DNA of 42,156 bases, taken from contig WQYC01000023.1 in NCBI GenBank assembly GCA_009781425.1, positions 1 to 42,156 on the forward strand, in the 5' to 3' direction. Under the pieces are notes generated by a model, which was given only the letters and a program-made list of their open reading frames with translations, was not told the origin of the DNA and ran no database searches. Shown one piece after another: positions 33,146 through 41,131 of this stretch. How positions within the stretch are numbered: the first letter of the stretch is position 1; the number at the start of each line of letters is the position of its first letter. The DNA comes from Oscillospiraceae bacterium (lineage in GTDB: Bacteria > Bacillota > Clostridia > Oscillospirales > Ruminococcaceae). The position numbers were made by a program, and so were the translations under genes.

Positions 33146-35535
33146 ACCTATCAATGAAATGGCTTCGTGATTACGTTAAAGCCGAAATGAGTATAGCAGA
33201 TTTCGCGCGTGGCATGACCATGAGCGGCTCGAAGGTTGAGAAGTGGACGGATTTATCCGACCCACTGAAAAACATCGTCTGCGCTAAGGTCACGGCGATT
33301 GAACGCCACGCAGACTCGGACAAGCTCTGGGTTGCGCAGGTAGATGTCGGTGACGGCAAAACTGTGCAGATTGTTACAGGCGCGCAGAATGTTACAGCAG
33401 GCGCGCGGATTCCCGTGGTGCTTGAGGGCGGCGTGGTTTATAATTTCCATGACGGCACGGTCATGAGCATCAAGCGCGGAAAGCTTCGCGGCGTTGAAAG
33501 TCAGGGCATGATGTGCAGCTATAACGAGCTCGGCTTGACGCTCGAAGATTTGCCTTATGCAGATACTGACGGCATTTTGCTTCTTGACAACGACCCCGAA
33601 GCAGACAAGCTTGAACTCGGAATGGATATGCTTGAATTCCTTGGAATTAAAGACATCGCCGTTGAGTTTGAAATCACCAACAACCGCCCCGACTGCCTTT
33701 CTGTCATCGGGCTTGCGAAGGAAGCAGGTGCGACTTTTAACCTGCCTGTAGACGTGAAAAAGCCTGTTTTTAAGGGCGTTGACGGCGATTTGAACTTAAA
33801 AGTCAAGATTGAAAATAAAGAGCTTTGCTCGCGTTATATGGGCGCAGTCGTGAAAAACGTCAAAATCGCGCCGTCGCCGAGATGGCTTGTTGAGCGGCTT
33901 CGCGCTTCGGGCGTGCGGGCTATAAATAACTTAGTAGACATAACTAATTTCGTTATGCTCGAATACGGACACCCTATGCACGCGTTCGATAAACGCTACG
34001 TTGAGGGCGATTCGATTATAGTCAGAAACGCCGCTGAAAACGAGAAAATCGTGCTTCTTGACGGCGAAGAAAGAATTTTAACTGCGGAGACCTTAGTAAT
34101 CGCAGACGCGAAAAAACCTATTGCAGTCGCGGGGGTTATGGGCGGCGAGTTCAGCGGAATCATGGACGACACGAAGGAAGTCGTGTTTGAATCTGCCTGC
34201 TTTGACGGCGTTTCGGTGCGCAAAACAGCGCAAAGAATCGGGCGCAGAACCGAGTCAAGCGCGCGCTTCGAGAAGGGCATAGACGCCGCTAACGCGGAAA
34301 ATGCACTGCTTCGCGCGTTGGAGCTTGTTGAAATGCTCGGCTGCGGCGAGGTCATGAAGACTATAATCGATGAGGATTTCAGCAACAAAGAGCCTGTGAA
34401 AATAAAATTCGACAGTAAAAATATCAACGCAATTCTCGGCGCGGATATTCCCGAAAGCAAGCAGCTTGAAATCCTTGAAAAGCTTGGTTTTAAGCTTGAA
34501 AACGGGTTCATAATCGTGCCGTCAATCAGAATCGACATGGAGCTCGAATGTGACTTAGCTGAGGAAGTCGCGCGAATTTACGGCTACAACGAGATTCCGT
34601 CAACTCTGCCGCGCGTTACGTCGCAGATTGCACCTGCGCCGGAACTCGCCTTTGAAGAAAAAGTAAGCAAACTCATGCAAGGGCTCGGCTGTCACGAGCT
34701 GATGACGTTCAGCTTTATTTCGCCGAAATCGTATGAAAAGGCAGGAATTGAAAACGCAAACAGCGTAATTATACGCAATCCGCTCGGCGAAGAGACAGGC
34801 GTAATGCGGATTTCCATGCTGCCGTCAATGCTTGAGGTTTTAGCGCGGAATTACAACAACCGCAATGCGGCAGGGCGTTTTTATGAAATCGGCACGGTTT
34901 ATCTGCCTGTAGGGAACGGTTTTAACCGTTCCGGCGCCCCTACGGACGAGAAAAAGATTCTCTGCGCGGGCATTTACGGCGACTCCGAAAGCTTCTTCAC
35001 GCTTAAAGGCATGGCAGAAGAATTATTTGAAAAGCTCGGGATTAGTGCGAAGTTCATGCCGCAAGGTGCAAACAAATCCTATCACAGCGGACGTTGCGCG
35101 GAGATAACTGTTAATAATGAAATCATCGGCGTGCTCGGCGAGCTTCACCCGCTTGTCTTGGATAATTACGATATAAATACGCGGGCTTTCTGTGCGGAAA
35201 TCGAGCTTGCAAGGCTGTTTGAATACAGCGTTGCAACGCCTAAGTTTAAGCAGCTGCCTAAGTTCCCTGCTATGACGCGGGATTTAAGTCTGCTCTGCGA
35301 TATTTCCGCTACAGCGGGGGAGGTCGGCGAGATAATCTCCGCAAGTGCGGCGAATTTAGAGCAGTTAACACTATTCGACACCTACACAGGCGCGCAGGTT
35401 CCCGAGGGCAAGAAGAGCCTGTCGTATAAGCTTATTTTCCGTAAAAAGGACGCAACGCTCACCGACGAAGAAACCGATAAAGCAGTCGTGAAAATACTTC
35501 GCGCACTTGAAAATAAAAACATAACATTACGTTAA
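33142..35535 (+). CDS. pheT: Phenylalanyl-tRNA synthetase beta subunit
   Basis: 797 aa from TTG 33142, chosen because AAAGGAG lies 7 bases upstream and the TTGA overlap is typical of coupling; ATG 33154 is the alternative. The N-terminal EMAP/OB-type tRNA-binding domain (about 40-150, IVCAKVTAIERHADSDKLWVA), the B3/B4 editing domain (RPDCLSVIGLAKEAGATF onward), B5, and the C-terminal FDX-ACB domain (FPAMTRDLSLLCD ... LTLFDTYTG) are all present. Residues about 590-601 come from a family A repeat (LPVGNGFNRSGAPTDEKK). It is the only such insert in the subunit. Confidence 0.95.
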   Translation: MNLSMKWLRDYVKAEMSIADFARGMTMSGSKVEKWTDLSDPLKNIVCAKVTAIERHADSDKLWVAQVDVGDGKTVQIVTGAQNVTAGARIPVVLEGGVVYNFHDGTVMSIKRGKLRGVESQGMMCSYNELGLTLEDLPYADTDGILLLDNDPEADKLELGMDMLEFLGIKDIAVEFEITNNRPDCLSVIGLAKEAGATFNLPVDVKKPVFKGVDGDLNLKVKIENKELCSRYMGAVVKNVKIAPSPRWLVERLRASGVRAINNLVDITNFVMLEYGHPMHAFDKRYVEGDSIIVRNAAENEKIVLLDGEERILTAETLVIADAKKPIAVAGVMGGEFSGIMDDTKEVVFESACFDGVSVRKTAQRIGRRTESSARFEKGIDAANAENALLRALELVEMLGCGEVMKTIIDEDFSNKEPVKIKFDSKNINAILGADIPESKQLEILEKLGFKLENGFIIVPSIRIDMELECDLAEEVARIYGYNEIPSTLPRVTSQIAPAPELAFEEKVSKLMQGLGCHELMTFSFISPKSYEKAGIENANSVIIRNPLGEETGVMRISMLPSMLEVLARNYNNRNAAGRFYEIGTVYLPVGNGFNRSGAPTDEKKILCAGIYGDSESFFTLKGMAEELFEKLGISAKFMPQGANKSYHSGRCAEITVNNEIIGVLGELHPLVLDNYDINTRAFCAEIELARLFEYSVATPKFKQLPKFPAMTRDLSLLCDISATAGEVGEIISASAANLEQLTLFDTYTGAQVPEGKKSLSYKLIFRKKDATLTDEETDKAVVKILRALENKNITLR
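34909..34943 (+). repeat. Family A element inside pheT
   Basis: GTAGGG-AACGGTTTTAACCGTT-CCGGCGCCCCTAC, read as VGNGFNRSGAPT. It ends with a second CCCCTAC, so it may be a nested or paired copy (the outer GTAGGGG also pairs with CCCCTAC). Confidence 0.85.
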
Positions 35536-35539
35536 AAAT

Positions 35540-35564
35540 GTAGGGGCGCGCATTGCGCGTCCGT
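35540..35564 (+). repeat. Family A element between pheT and the foldase-like gene
   Basis: GTAGGGG-CGCGCATTGCGCG-TCCGT, beginning 5 bases after the pheT stop. The apparent TTG start of the next frame lies in it and is not used. Confidence 0.85.
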
Positions 35565-35585
35565 CAAAAGAAAGGACTATTCAAA

Positions 35586-36833
35586 ATGCAAAAGACAACA
35601 ACAAAAATCACCGCAATAATCATAGCGGCAGTCATGATTTTAAGCCTTGGCGCCTGCGCCGACACAAGGCACGCCATGCTCGTGAACGGTGAGGAGCTCC
35701 GCGCGGGTGTGTATATTTATTTACAGCTCACCGCCGCGCATGAGGCTTCTGAAAAATTTACGCAGGATAACCCCGACGCTGATATTTTTGAAGAGGGCTT
35801 CAACTTCTTTTCGCAAACAGTTGACGGCAAAAGCTTCAGCGACTGGACTAACGACAGAGCACTTGAGCTCATTACCGAAAAGACAGCGGTGAAGCTGATG
35901 TTCGACGAGCTCGGCTTTACAATAAGCTCCGACGAGGAGCTCGCTGTACGCCGCAACGTGGAAAATCTTTGGGGAAACACCGACCCGCTCTACAACAATT
36001 TCAACCATGACACATGGGGCGATTTTTACGAGAGCATAGGCGTAGGTAAGGAATCGCTTGTTGAGGTTGTAATGTACGGGCTTATGGAGGAGCGGGTGTT
36101 CCTCGGCATCTTTGGTGAAGACGGAACAGAGCCCGCCGCGCAGAGCGAAATCAACAGCTTCTTTGAAGAAAACTTCGTGCGTTACCGCGTAATCAGAATG
36201 GAAACTATCGGCTTGGACGATATACAGCTTCGCGAAATTGACGCGATGGCGGCTGACTTCGCGGACAGACTTAACGCGGGTGAGACCTATCTTTCACTGC
36301 TTTATGAATACGAGGATTACGTAACAGCGCGCGACCATGCTCATGACGAGGATATTTGGGACCGGGACTGGGACGAACAATTGACAATTGAAGGACCTGA
36401 TTACGATGAAGAAGCTGTTAACGAAGAAGAAGAAACTGATGTAGGGGGCGACGTCCCCGACGACCCGATTGAAGAAACTGAAATTGTAATTGACCCGACT
36501 TCCTTCAATGATTTCGACAGGTTAGAGAGAATCGGCGGCTATTCATATCTGCACGATTATGGTCAGGAATTCCTTCTGACTATGGAAATGAACACCGCAG
36601 CGGTGCACTTCGACGAAAACGACACTTATGTTTTACAGCTGCTTCCGATTCTTGAGCGGGAGGACTGGATTTTAGAAAACTCCGAGTTCCTGCTTTTTGA
36701 AATGTTAGAAGATGAATTTGCAAACAGAGTTTCCGCAAAAGCGAATACAATTCCTGTCGTTCTGAACGAAGCGGCAATCAAACGCTACAAGCCCGAAACA
36801 GCCGCGAAAAGACTTTTACAACCTTGGTTATAA
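35586..36833 (+). CDS. PrsA/SurA-like foldase lipoprotein (probable)
   Basis: 415 aa from ATG 35586 (AAAGGAC upstream). Signal peptide ending in the lipobox LSLGAC, then a SurA N-like helical region (LVNGEELRAGVYIYLQLTAAHEA, later LGFTISSDEELAVRRNVENLWG), which suggests a chaperone/peptidylprolyl isomerase family lipoprotein. No complete parvulin core is obvious, so enzymatic activity is not claimed. Residues 286-294 (VGGDVPDDP) are encoded by a family A repeat, after a long acidic stretch. Confidence 0.7.
   Translation: MQKTTTKITAIIIAAVMILSLGACADTRHAMLVNGEELRAGVYIYLQLTAAHEASEKFTQDNPDADIFEEGFNFFSQTVDGKSFSDWTNDRALELITEKTAVKLMFDELGFTISSDEELAVRRNVENLWGNTDPLYNNFNHDTWGDFYESIGVGKESLVEVVMYGLMEERVFLGIFGEDGTEPAAQSEINSFFEENFVRYRVIRMETIGLDDIQLREIDAMAADFADRLNAGETYLSLLYEYEDYVTARDHAHDEDIWDRDWDEQLTIEGPDYDEEAVNEEEETDVGGDVPDDPIEETEIVIDPTSFNDFDRLERIGGYSYLHDYGQEFLLTMEMNTAAVHFDENDTYVLQLLPILEREDWILENSEFLLFEMLEDEFANRVSAKANTIPVVLNEAAIKRYKPETAAKRLLQPWL
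36441..36467 (+). repeat. Family A element inside the foldase-like gene
   Basis: GTAGGG-GGCGACGTCCCCGACGAC-CCG, read in frame as VGGDVPDDP after an EEEETD run. Confidence 0.85.
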
Positions 36834-36835
36834 AG

Positions 36836-38143
36836 ATGAAAAAAATATTATTAGCTTTATTAATTATTATGATTTTAGCGGCTTCGTGCAGTAACGAAGC
36901 CGCTGAGGTTGATGTACAATTAACAATTGAAACCGGCGGCGAACACGATGAACCCTATGTAGGGGACGACGCCCCCGGCGTCCCGTTTAATGAATCAGAA
37001 CCCGATGTAGGGGACGACGTCCCCGACGTCCCGACCGAACCCGAATACATAACAGTCAGCGCAGTTGCTGTCGGCGATAATTTGATTCACTCGTCCATTT
37101 ACAGCCAAGCTAACACCCGCGCCGGCGGCGGCGATGATTACGACTTCGCGCCTGCTTATGAGCAGGTGCGCCATTTGGTTGAGGGTTATGACCTCAGCAT
37201 GATTAACCAGGAAACCTTGGTTAACCGCGTGTATCCGCCCTCGAATTACCCGAACTTCAGCACGCCTGCACAGCTCGGCGACCTCATGCTTGAAATGGGC
37301 TTCAACGCCTTTACAATCGCGAATAATCACACGCTTGACCTACATACAGCAGGACTTATCACAAGCCTTGACTACTGGAACGAAAAGCTCGCACAGGGGC
37401 ACGACATTGCAGTTGTCGGCGCGTATTATGACGCGGCTGACCGTGCAGTTATACGCACGCTTGAAATTAACGGCGTGACGTTTTCTTTCTTGGGCTACGC
37501 AGAAAGTCTCAACGGGCTTGACTCGTGGCTTGTCCCGCCTGTAGAGGTCGGCAGATTCGGCAGCGGCGCAGTGATGGAGCTTATGCTCGCGGAAATAGAG
37601 GCGGCGAAAGCAATTTCCGATGTCTGCGTGGTTTTCCTGCACTGGGGAACCGAGGACTACGACCAAGTTGAGAATTATCAGCGCGAGGCGGCGCAGCGCA
37701 TGGTTGACGCGGGCGCAGATATTATTCACGGCACACACCCGCACGTTTTGCGCGATGTTGAGTTTATTGAACGCGAATCAGACGGCACAAACGCCCTTGT
37801 TATGTACTCGCTCGGGAATTTTATCTCGTCGCAAATAGTTCCGCAGACGATGATTTGCGGGATTTTCACCTTTGATATAATTGTGAACCGCGAAACGCGC
37901 GCGGTTGAAATCGCGGATTTACAAATCACGCCAATCATTACGCATTACGAGCGCGGACATACGAACGTCAGAATCATTCCGCTGACCGAATACACGCCCG
38001 AGCTCGCGGCTTCGCACGGAATCGAGTCGCACTCGGCTTTCAGTCATACGTATCATGGCGGATTGTGGAGATATGAGTATATCTACGAAATGCTGAAAAG
38101 AACAGTGCGAGAGGAGTTTTTGAATTATGCGCTTGAATATTAA
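36836..38143 (+). CDS. CapA-family lipoprotein (metallophosphatase-like)
   Basis: 435 aa from ATG 36836, 2 bases after the previous stop. Lipobox LAASC (Cys at about 18). The linker between the lipid anchor and the catalytic domain (residues 19-70) holds two tandem copies of the family A peptide: YVGDDAPGVPFN and DVGDDVPDVPTE. The PGA_cap domain follows: VAVGDNLIH, NQETLV, ANNHTLD, FLHWGTED, GTHPHVL, the metal-ligand blocks of the family named after the poly-gamma-glutamate protein CapA. Biochemical role in this organism is unknown. Confidence 0.88.
   Translation: MKKILLALLIIMILAASCSNEAAEVDVQLTIETGGEHDEPYVGDDAPGVPFNESEPDVGDDVPDVPTEPEYITVSAVAVGDNLIHSSIYSQANTRAGGGDDYDFAPAYEQVRHLVEGYDLSMINQETLVNRVYPPSNYPNFSTPAQLGDLMLEMGFNAFTIANNHTLDLHTAGLITSLDYWNEKLAQGHDIAVVGAYYDAADRAVIRTLEINGVTFSFLGYAESLNGLDSWLVPPVEVGRFGSGAVMELMLAEIEAAKAISDVCVVFLHWGTEDYDQVENYQREAAQRMVDAGADIIHGTHPHVLRDVEFIERESDGTNALVMYSLGNFISSQIVPQTMICGIFTFDIIVNRETRAVEIADLQITPIITHYERGHTNVRIIPLTEYTPELAASHGIESHSAFSHTYHGGLWRYEYIYEMLKRTVREEFLNYALEY
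36959..36985 (+). repeat. Family A element in capA-like gene, copy 1
   Basis: GTAGGG-GACGACGCCCCCGGCGTC-CCG, read as VGDDAPGVP. The next copy begins 21 bases on. Confidence 0.9.
37007..37033 (+). repeat. Family A element in capA-like gene, copy 2
   Basis: GTAGGG-GACGACGTCCCCGACGTC-CCG, read as VGDDVPDVP. It is nearly the same as the copy at 36959 and both are in the same frame. Confidence 0.9.
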
Positions 38144-39005
38144 AGCTTTGGCTGTTCTTTTTTCGCTTCTTTTAATTTTCAGTGCCTGCGGAGAAACGGC
38201 AGATGTTGAAGCCCCTGTAATTCATGTCCCCGACACGCCCGATTATCCTCCCGCGCCCAACGCAAGACGACCGGCAATCATTGTAAACGACGTGATATAT
38301 CTTATCATGGTAGAAATTGATATTGAAATTGACGAGTCCGATTATCTCGGAAGAACTACGTCAGTTGTTCACCTTTCAGAAGTTCCGACCGAAAACGGAC
38401 AATCTAATTATGTTGCGGAAGGCACGCCTTATGCGGAATATGAAGACGGAATAGTGTTATTAATCGCGGGTAAATGGATGCTTTTTGAGGCTTACGGCGG
38501 ACAAAAACAAGAACAACAGCCCGAAAAAACGCTTCCGCCGCTTGATGAATACCTTTCACCGCTTGAGCTTTTAGGCGGTTATGAAATTACGGACGACGAA
38601 ATGGTTTTAATAGACTACAGCTTCGCAGACTTTGAATATAACCATGAGGTGTTCAGCGAATACATTTACGGGACTTGGGAAGGAATGAGTCTTAGGTTCA
38701 GAGAAGTAATTAATTTTACTGTTAATGACGAGAATGAATATTTTCTTAACAGCGGCAGAATCAGATGGGTAAACGACAGCGTATTCGCGTTCGGCTTTTC
38801 AAATTCAACAATATCGGACGGGTTTTACTGGATTGATACAAACGAGCCCGACAAGATGTATTTTTTAGCTTCTCCTCATTGGTATGACGGCGGCTCTGAC
38901 GAATTCACCAAGCTTTCAGTAGGATACATCGACAGAAAATATAGAACATATACAGGGGAAATGCATCAAGGCGTCGTTTTTATTGAGACTTATACAAGGC
39001 AATAA
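38127..39005 (+). CDS. Secreted lipoprotein of unknown function
   Basis: 292 aa from ATG 38127, overlapping the capA-like stop by 17 bases with GAGGAG in that gene as ribosome binding site. Signal peptide LAVLFSLLLIFSAC (Cys21 lipobox), then a Pro-rich linker (VIHVPDTPDYPPAPNARRP), a beta-rich body, and a final stretch with YRTYTGEMHQGVVFIETYTR. No catalytic motif is recognised. It shares an operon with two other lipoproteins. Confidence 0.78.
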   Translation: MRLNIKALAVLFSLLLIFSACGETADVEAPVIHVPDTPDYPPAPNARRPAIIVNDVIYLIMVEIDIEIDESDYLGRTTSVVHLSEVPTENGQSNYVAEGTPYAEYEDGIVLLIAGKWMLFEAYGGQKQEQQPEKTLPPLDEYLSPLELLGGYEITDDEMVLIDYSFADFEYNHEVFSEYIYGTWEGMSLRFREVINFTVNDENEYFLNSGRIRWVNDSVFAFGFSNSTISDGFYWIDTNEPDKMYFLASPHWYDGGSDEFTKLSVGYIDRKYRTYTGEMHQGVVFIETYTRQ

Positions 39006-39018
39006 GCTTTGCACAATT

Positions 39019-39717
39019 TCACACCAACTGCCGCTTCAGCTCGTCCAAAATCTTCCGCTCCCGCCGCGACACCTGCACCTGACTCATGCCGAGAGCTTCT
39101 CCTGTTTCGCCTTGCGTTTTATTGCCCCAGTAGCGCAGGATAATCAGCTTTCTGTCCTCTGGGTCAAGCTGACCTAAGGACTGCTTCAAGGCAATCAGCT
39201 CGGTAAGCTTCACCTGCGGCGCGACGACAGGCAGGTCGTATTCGTTATTATTGTTATAGTTATCGTCGCCGTCTGCTGACATTGCCGTGAGCGACAACGG
39301 CGGCATATTCACCGACAACGCTTCGCTGACCTGCTCGACTGTTATGTCAAGAGCTTCTGCAATGTCTGACAGGCGCGGCTCCTGTCCGTCGCTCTTTTGC
39401 GCTAACTGCTCGCGGACTCGCGCGACTTTGAGCGAAAGCTCTTTTAAACCTCTGCTGACCTTAACTGCGCCTCCGTCACGAAAGAGGCGTTTTATTTCGC
39501 CCAAAATTACAGGCACGGCGTAAGTCGAAAACTGCAAGCCTCTGCCATGGTCGAAGTTTTTCGCCGCCTTGACAAGTCCGACACAGCCCGCCGAGAACAG
39601 CTCCTCATACTCGATTCCGCGCGCACGGAAGCGATTGGCGAGTGAGTGAACAAGCCCCATGTTGCGCTGTGCGAACTCGTCCGTCATGCAGCCGGATTCA
39701 ATTAAAACCTTATTCAT
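39019..39717 (-). CDS. sigF: Sporulation sigma factor SigF
   Basis: 232-aa sigma-70 family factor active in the forespore. Region 2 (MGLVHSLANRF...EELFSAGCVGLVKAA...FSTYAVPVILGEIKRLFRD), region 3 (VSRGLKEL) and region 4 (LDPEDRKLIILRYWGNKTQGETGEALGMSQVQVSRRE) are complete. SigG is similar, but the upstream spoIIAA-spoIIAB context marks it as SigF. Its start overlaps spoIIAB by 8 bases. Confidence 0.93.
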   Translation of the reverse strand: MNKVLIESGCMTDEFAQRNMGLVHSLANRFRARGIEYEELFSAGCVGLVKAAKNFDHGRGLQFSTYAVPVILGEIKRLFRDGGAVKVSRGLKELSLKVARVREQLAQKSDGQEPRLSDIAEALDITVEQVSEALSVNMPPLSLTAMSADGDDNYNNNNEYDLPVVAPQVKLTELIALKQSLGQLDPEDRKLIILRYWGNKTQGETGEALGMSQVQVSRRERKILDELKRQLV

Positions 39718-40147
39718 ATCTCGACTTTACGCGCTTGGTCATGATTATGCTCGTGCCTTTATCGACTCGCGAGGTGACGCGGAGCTTGTCCATAAAGCTC
39801 TCCATCACCGCGAAGCCTAACCCTGCGCGCTCTCCTTCTTCACACGTACTGAACAACGGGAGCATCGCCTGCTTAATGTCAGCAATGCCGAGCCCTTTGT
39901 CCTTGATTCGTATGTAAAAGGTGTCGCCTTCTATAATCCTGCCGACGATTTCGATGTCGGCTATTTTATCGGGATAAGCGTGAACTATGCAGTTTGTGAC
40001 AGCTTCGCTCACTGCCGCCTTGATGTCGTTGATTTCCTCAACAGTGGGGTCAAGCTGTGCCGCGAACGCCGCAACCGCCGCTCGGGCGAAGCCCTCATTA
40101 CGCGAATGACTGGGAATAATAAGTCTGAAATAATTATTTATAATCAT
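39710..40147 (-). CDS. spoIIAB: Anti-sigma F factor SpoIIAB
   Basis: 145 aa serine kinase/anti-sigma factor that holds SigF until the forespore forms and phosphorylates SpoIIAA. GHKL boxes: SEAVTNCIVHAYPD (N box), DKGLGIADIKQA (G1), and ERAGLGFAVMESFMD (G2). It overlaps spoIIAA by 4 bases and sigF by 8. Confidence 0.94.
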   Translation of the reverse strand: MIINNYFRLIIPSHSRNEGFARAAVAAFAAQLDPTVEEINDIKAAVSEAVTNCIVHAYPDKIADIEIVGRIIEGDTFYIRIKDKGLGIADIKQAMLPLFSTCEEGERAGLGFAVMESFMDKLRVTSRVDKGTSIIMTKRVKSRYE

Positions 40148-40461
40148 GCTTTATGAACCTCCTTTACGATTGCGAGCATGGGGGCAAGCCCAGCAAGCCT
40201 TATGAGCTTTTCAACATAGCCCGAAGCATTTTTGATTATTACTTTTCCGCCGTAGCACTCGGCGATTCGCTTGCGCCCGAGAATAAGCCCGATTCCCGAG
40301 CTGTCCATAAAGCTCACCCCGCCGAAGTCTAATGCGAGCAGGCGCGGCGTGTGCTGTTCGATTTGCGCGTCGATTGTGCCGCGCAGGGACATGAGAGTAT
40401 GATGGTCGATTTCGCCCGAAAGCATAACGGTCAGGCGGTCGCCGCTGTTGATTATCTCCAA
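40144..40461 (-). CDS. spoIIAA: Anti-anti-sigma factor SpoIIAA
   Basis: 105 aa STAS-domain protein. The phosphorylated Ser is in FMDSSGIGLILGR (residues about 55-67). It starts with TTG at 40461; AAAGGAG lies at the right distance. It is the first gene of the operon; a sigma-H promoter (AGGA..T/GAAT type) could not be assigned with confidence. Confidence 0.93.
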   Translation of the reverse strand: MEIINSGDRLTVMLSGEIDHHTLMSLRGTIDAQIEQHTPRLLALDFGGVSFMDSSGIGLILGRKRIAECYGGKVIIKNASGYVEKLIRLAGLAPMLAIVKEVHKA

Positions 40462-40516
40462 AGGTTTACACTCCTTTTTAATATTTCACAAAATATTGCC
40501 TGCGGCGGCTCGCCGC

Positions 40517-40553
40517 AAAAAAAGTCTCTTTGCTATCATTTTAGCAAAGAGAC
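40517..40553 (-). terminator. Terminator of the 48-aa gene
   Basis: GTCTCTTTGCTA/TAGCAAAGAGAC (40524-40535/40542-40553), a perfect 12-bp stem, is followed on the minus strand by seven T. A second hairpin (TGCGGCG/CGCCGCA, 40501-40517) lies immediately downstream. Confidence 0.92.
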
Positions 40554-40590
40554 CTTGAAAATATTGTCGTAATGGGGAGGGCGGTTATGT

Positions 40591-40737
40591 TTAATTTTCT
40601 TCATTAGATTCGTTTGCAATAATCATTTGCTCGGCTTGACATTGAACCTCTTTTAAACTAAACAACGCCATTTCAAATACAGTTAACGCGTCCGTAATTT
40701 CATTAAAAAGCTTATAATATGCTTTTTCGTAGCTCAC
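40591..40737 (-). CDS. 48-aa protein, small paralogous family (copy 2)
   Basis: Starts with GTG at 40737 after GGAGGTGAGATT; the frame open to 40794 covers its own promoter. The product MSYEKAYYKLFNEITDAL, then FEMALFSLKEVQCQAEQMIIA, is closely similar to the 52-aa product at 10915. It has a strong promoter (40773-40801) and is divergent from a ribbon-helix-helix gene, where copy 1 is divergent from an XRE gene. The function is unknown. Confidence 0.8.
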   Translation of the reverse strand: MSYEKAYYKLFNEITDALTVFEMALFSLKEVQCQAEQMIIANESNEEN

Positions 40738-40772
40738 AATCTCACCTCCGAATATATAATGTGTACATATTA

Positions 40773-40801
40773 AGTATAACAAAAATTGTGACATGAGTCA
40801 A
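40773..40801 (-). promoter_or_regulatory. Strong promoter of the 48-aa gene
   Basis: Minus strand TTGACT (40801-40796), 17-base spacer, TATACT (40778-40773). Confidence 0.85.
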
Positions 40802-40818
40802 TGCGCAAAGTACATAAA

Positions 40819-40839
40819 ATATACATATATTATGTATAT
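40819..40839. promoter_or_regulatory. Candidate operator for the RHH regulator
   Basis: ATATACATA-TAT-TATGTATAT, a 9-bp perfect inverted repeat between the divergent starts. Further GTACAT-type half sites lie nearby (TGTACAT around 40762, GTACATA around 40810, TGTACATG around 40869). This cluster is typical of RHH operators. A TATAAT at 40850-40855 may be the -10 of the RHH gene, but no clear -35 is found. Confidence 0.6.
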
Positions 40840-40901
40840 ACATTTTGAGTATAATGTATTAAAATAATGTACATGAATTATGTTTAGGGAGGAAGTTTTT
40901 T

Positions 40902-41072
40902 ATGACAAAAGAACAATATACTATTCGTGTCGATGAAGATTTAGTAAGAAAAATAAAAATTATAGCAGGGAAAGAAAGACGTTCTGTCAATAATCAATTT
41001 GAGTTTTTTATTGCTAAAAGTATCGAACTCTATGAAAAAGAGAATGGTGAAATAAATTTATCGAGTGAGTAA
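40902..41072 (+). CDS. Arc-type ribbon-helix-helix regulator
   Basis: 56 aa from ATG 40902 with GGGAGGAAG upstream. The sequence begins MTKEQYTIRVDEDLVRKIKI, then IAGKERRSVNNQFEFFIAKSI, matching the Arc/RHH fold: a beta strand (YTIRV), a helix, then the N-S-x-x (SVNNQFEFFI) helix that starts with Ser-Val-Asn. It is divergent from the 48-aa gene and probably regulates it and itself through the AT-rich inverted repeats. Confidence 0.82.
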   Translation: MTKEQYTIRVDEDLVRKIKIIAGKERRSVNNQFEFFIAKSIELYEKENGEINLSSE

Positions 41073-41079
41073 ATAATGC

Positions 41080-41108
41080 TTGCATTTTTTTTCAAGATGT
41101 GTTAGAAT
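41080..41108 (+). promoter_or_regulatory. Promoter of pyrE
   Basis: TTGCAT (41080-41085), 17-base spacer, TAGAAT (41103-41108), starting transcription about 20 bases before the ATG. No PyrR attenuator fits in that leader. Confidence 0.75.
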
Positions 41109-41131
41109 ATATAAGCGACTGGAGAATAAAC

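Noticed and set aside
35553-35585. Upstream TTG start for the foldase-like lipoprotein
   Set aside because: It lies inside a family A repeat and would place 11 residues before a proper lipoprotein signal; the ATG at 35586 has AAAGGA.
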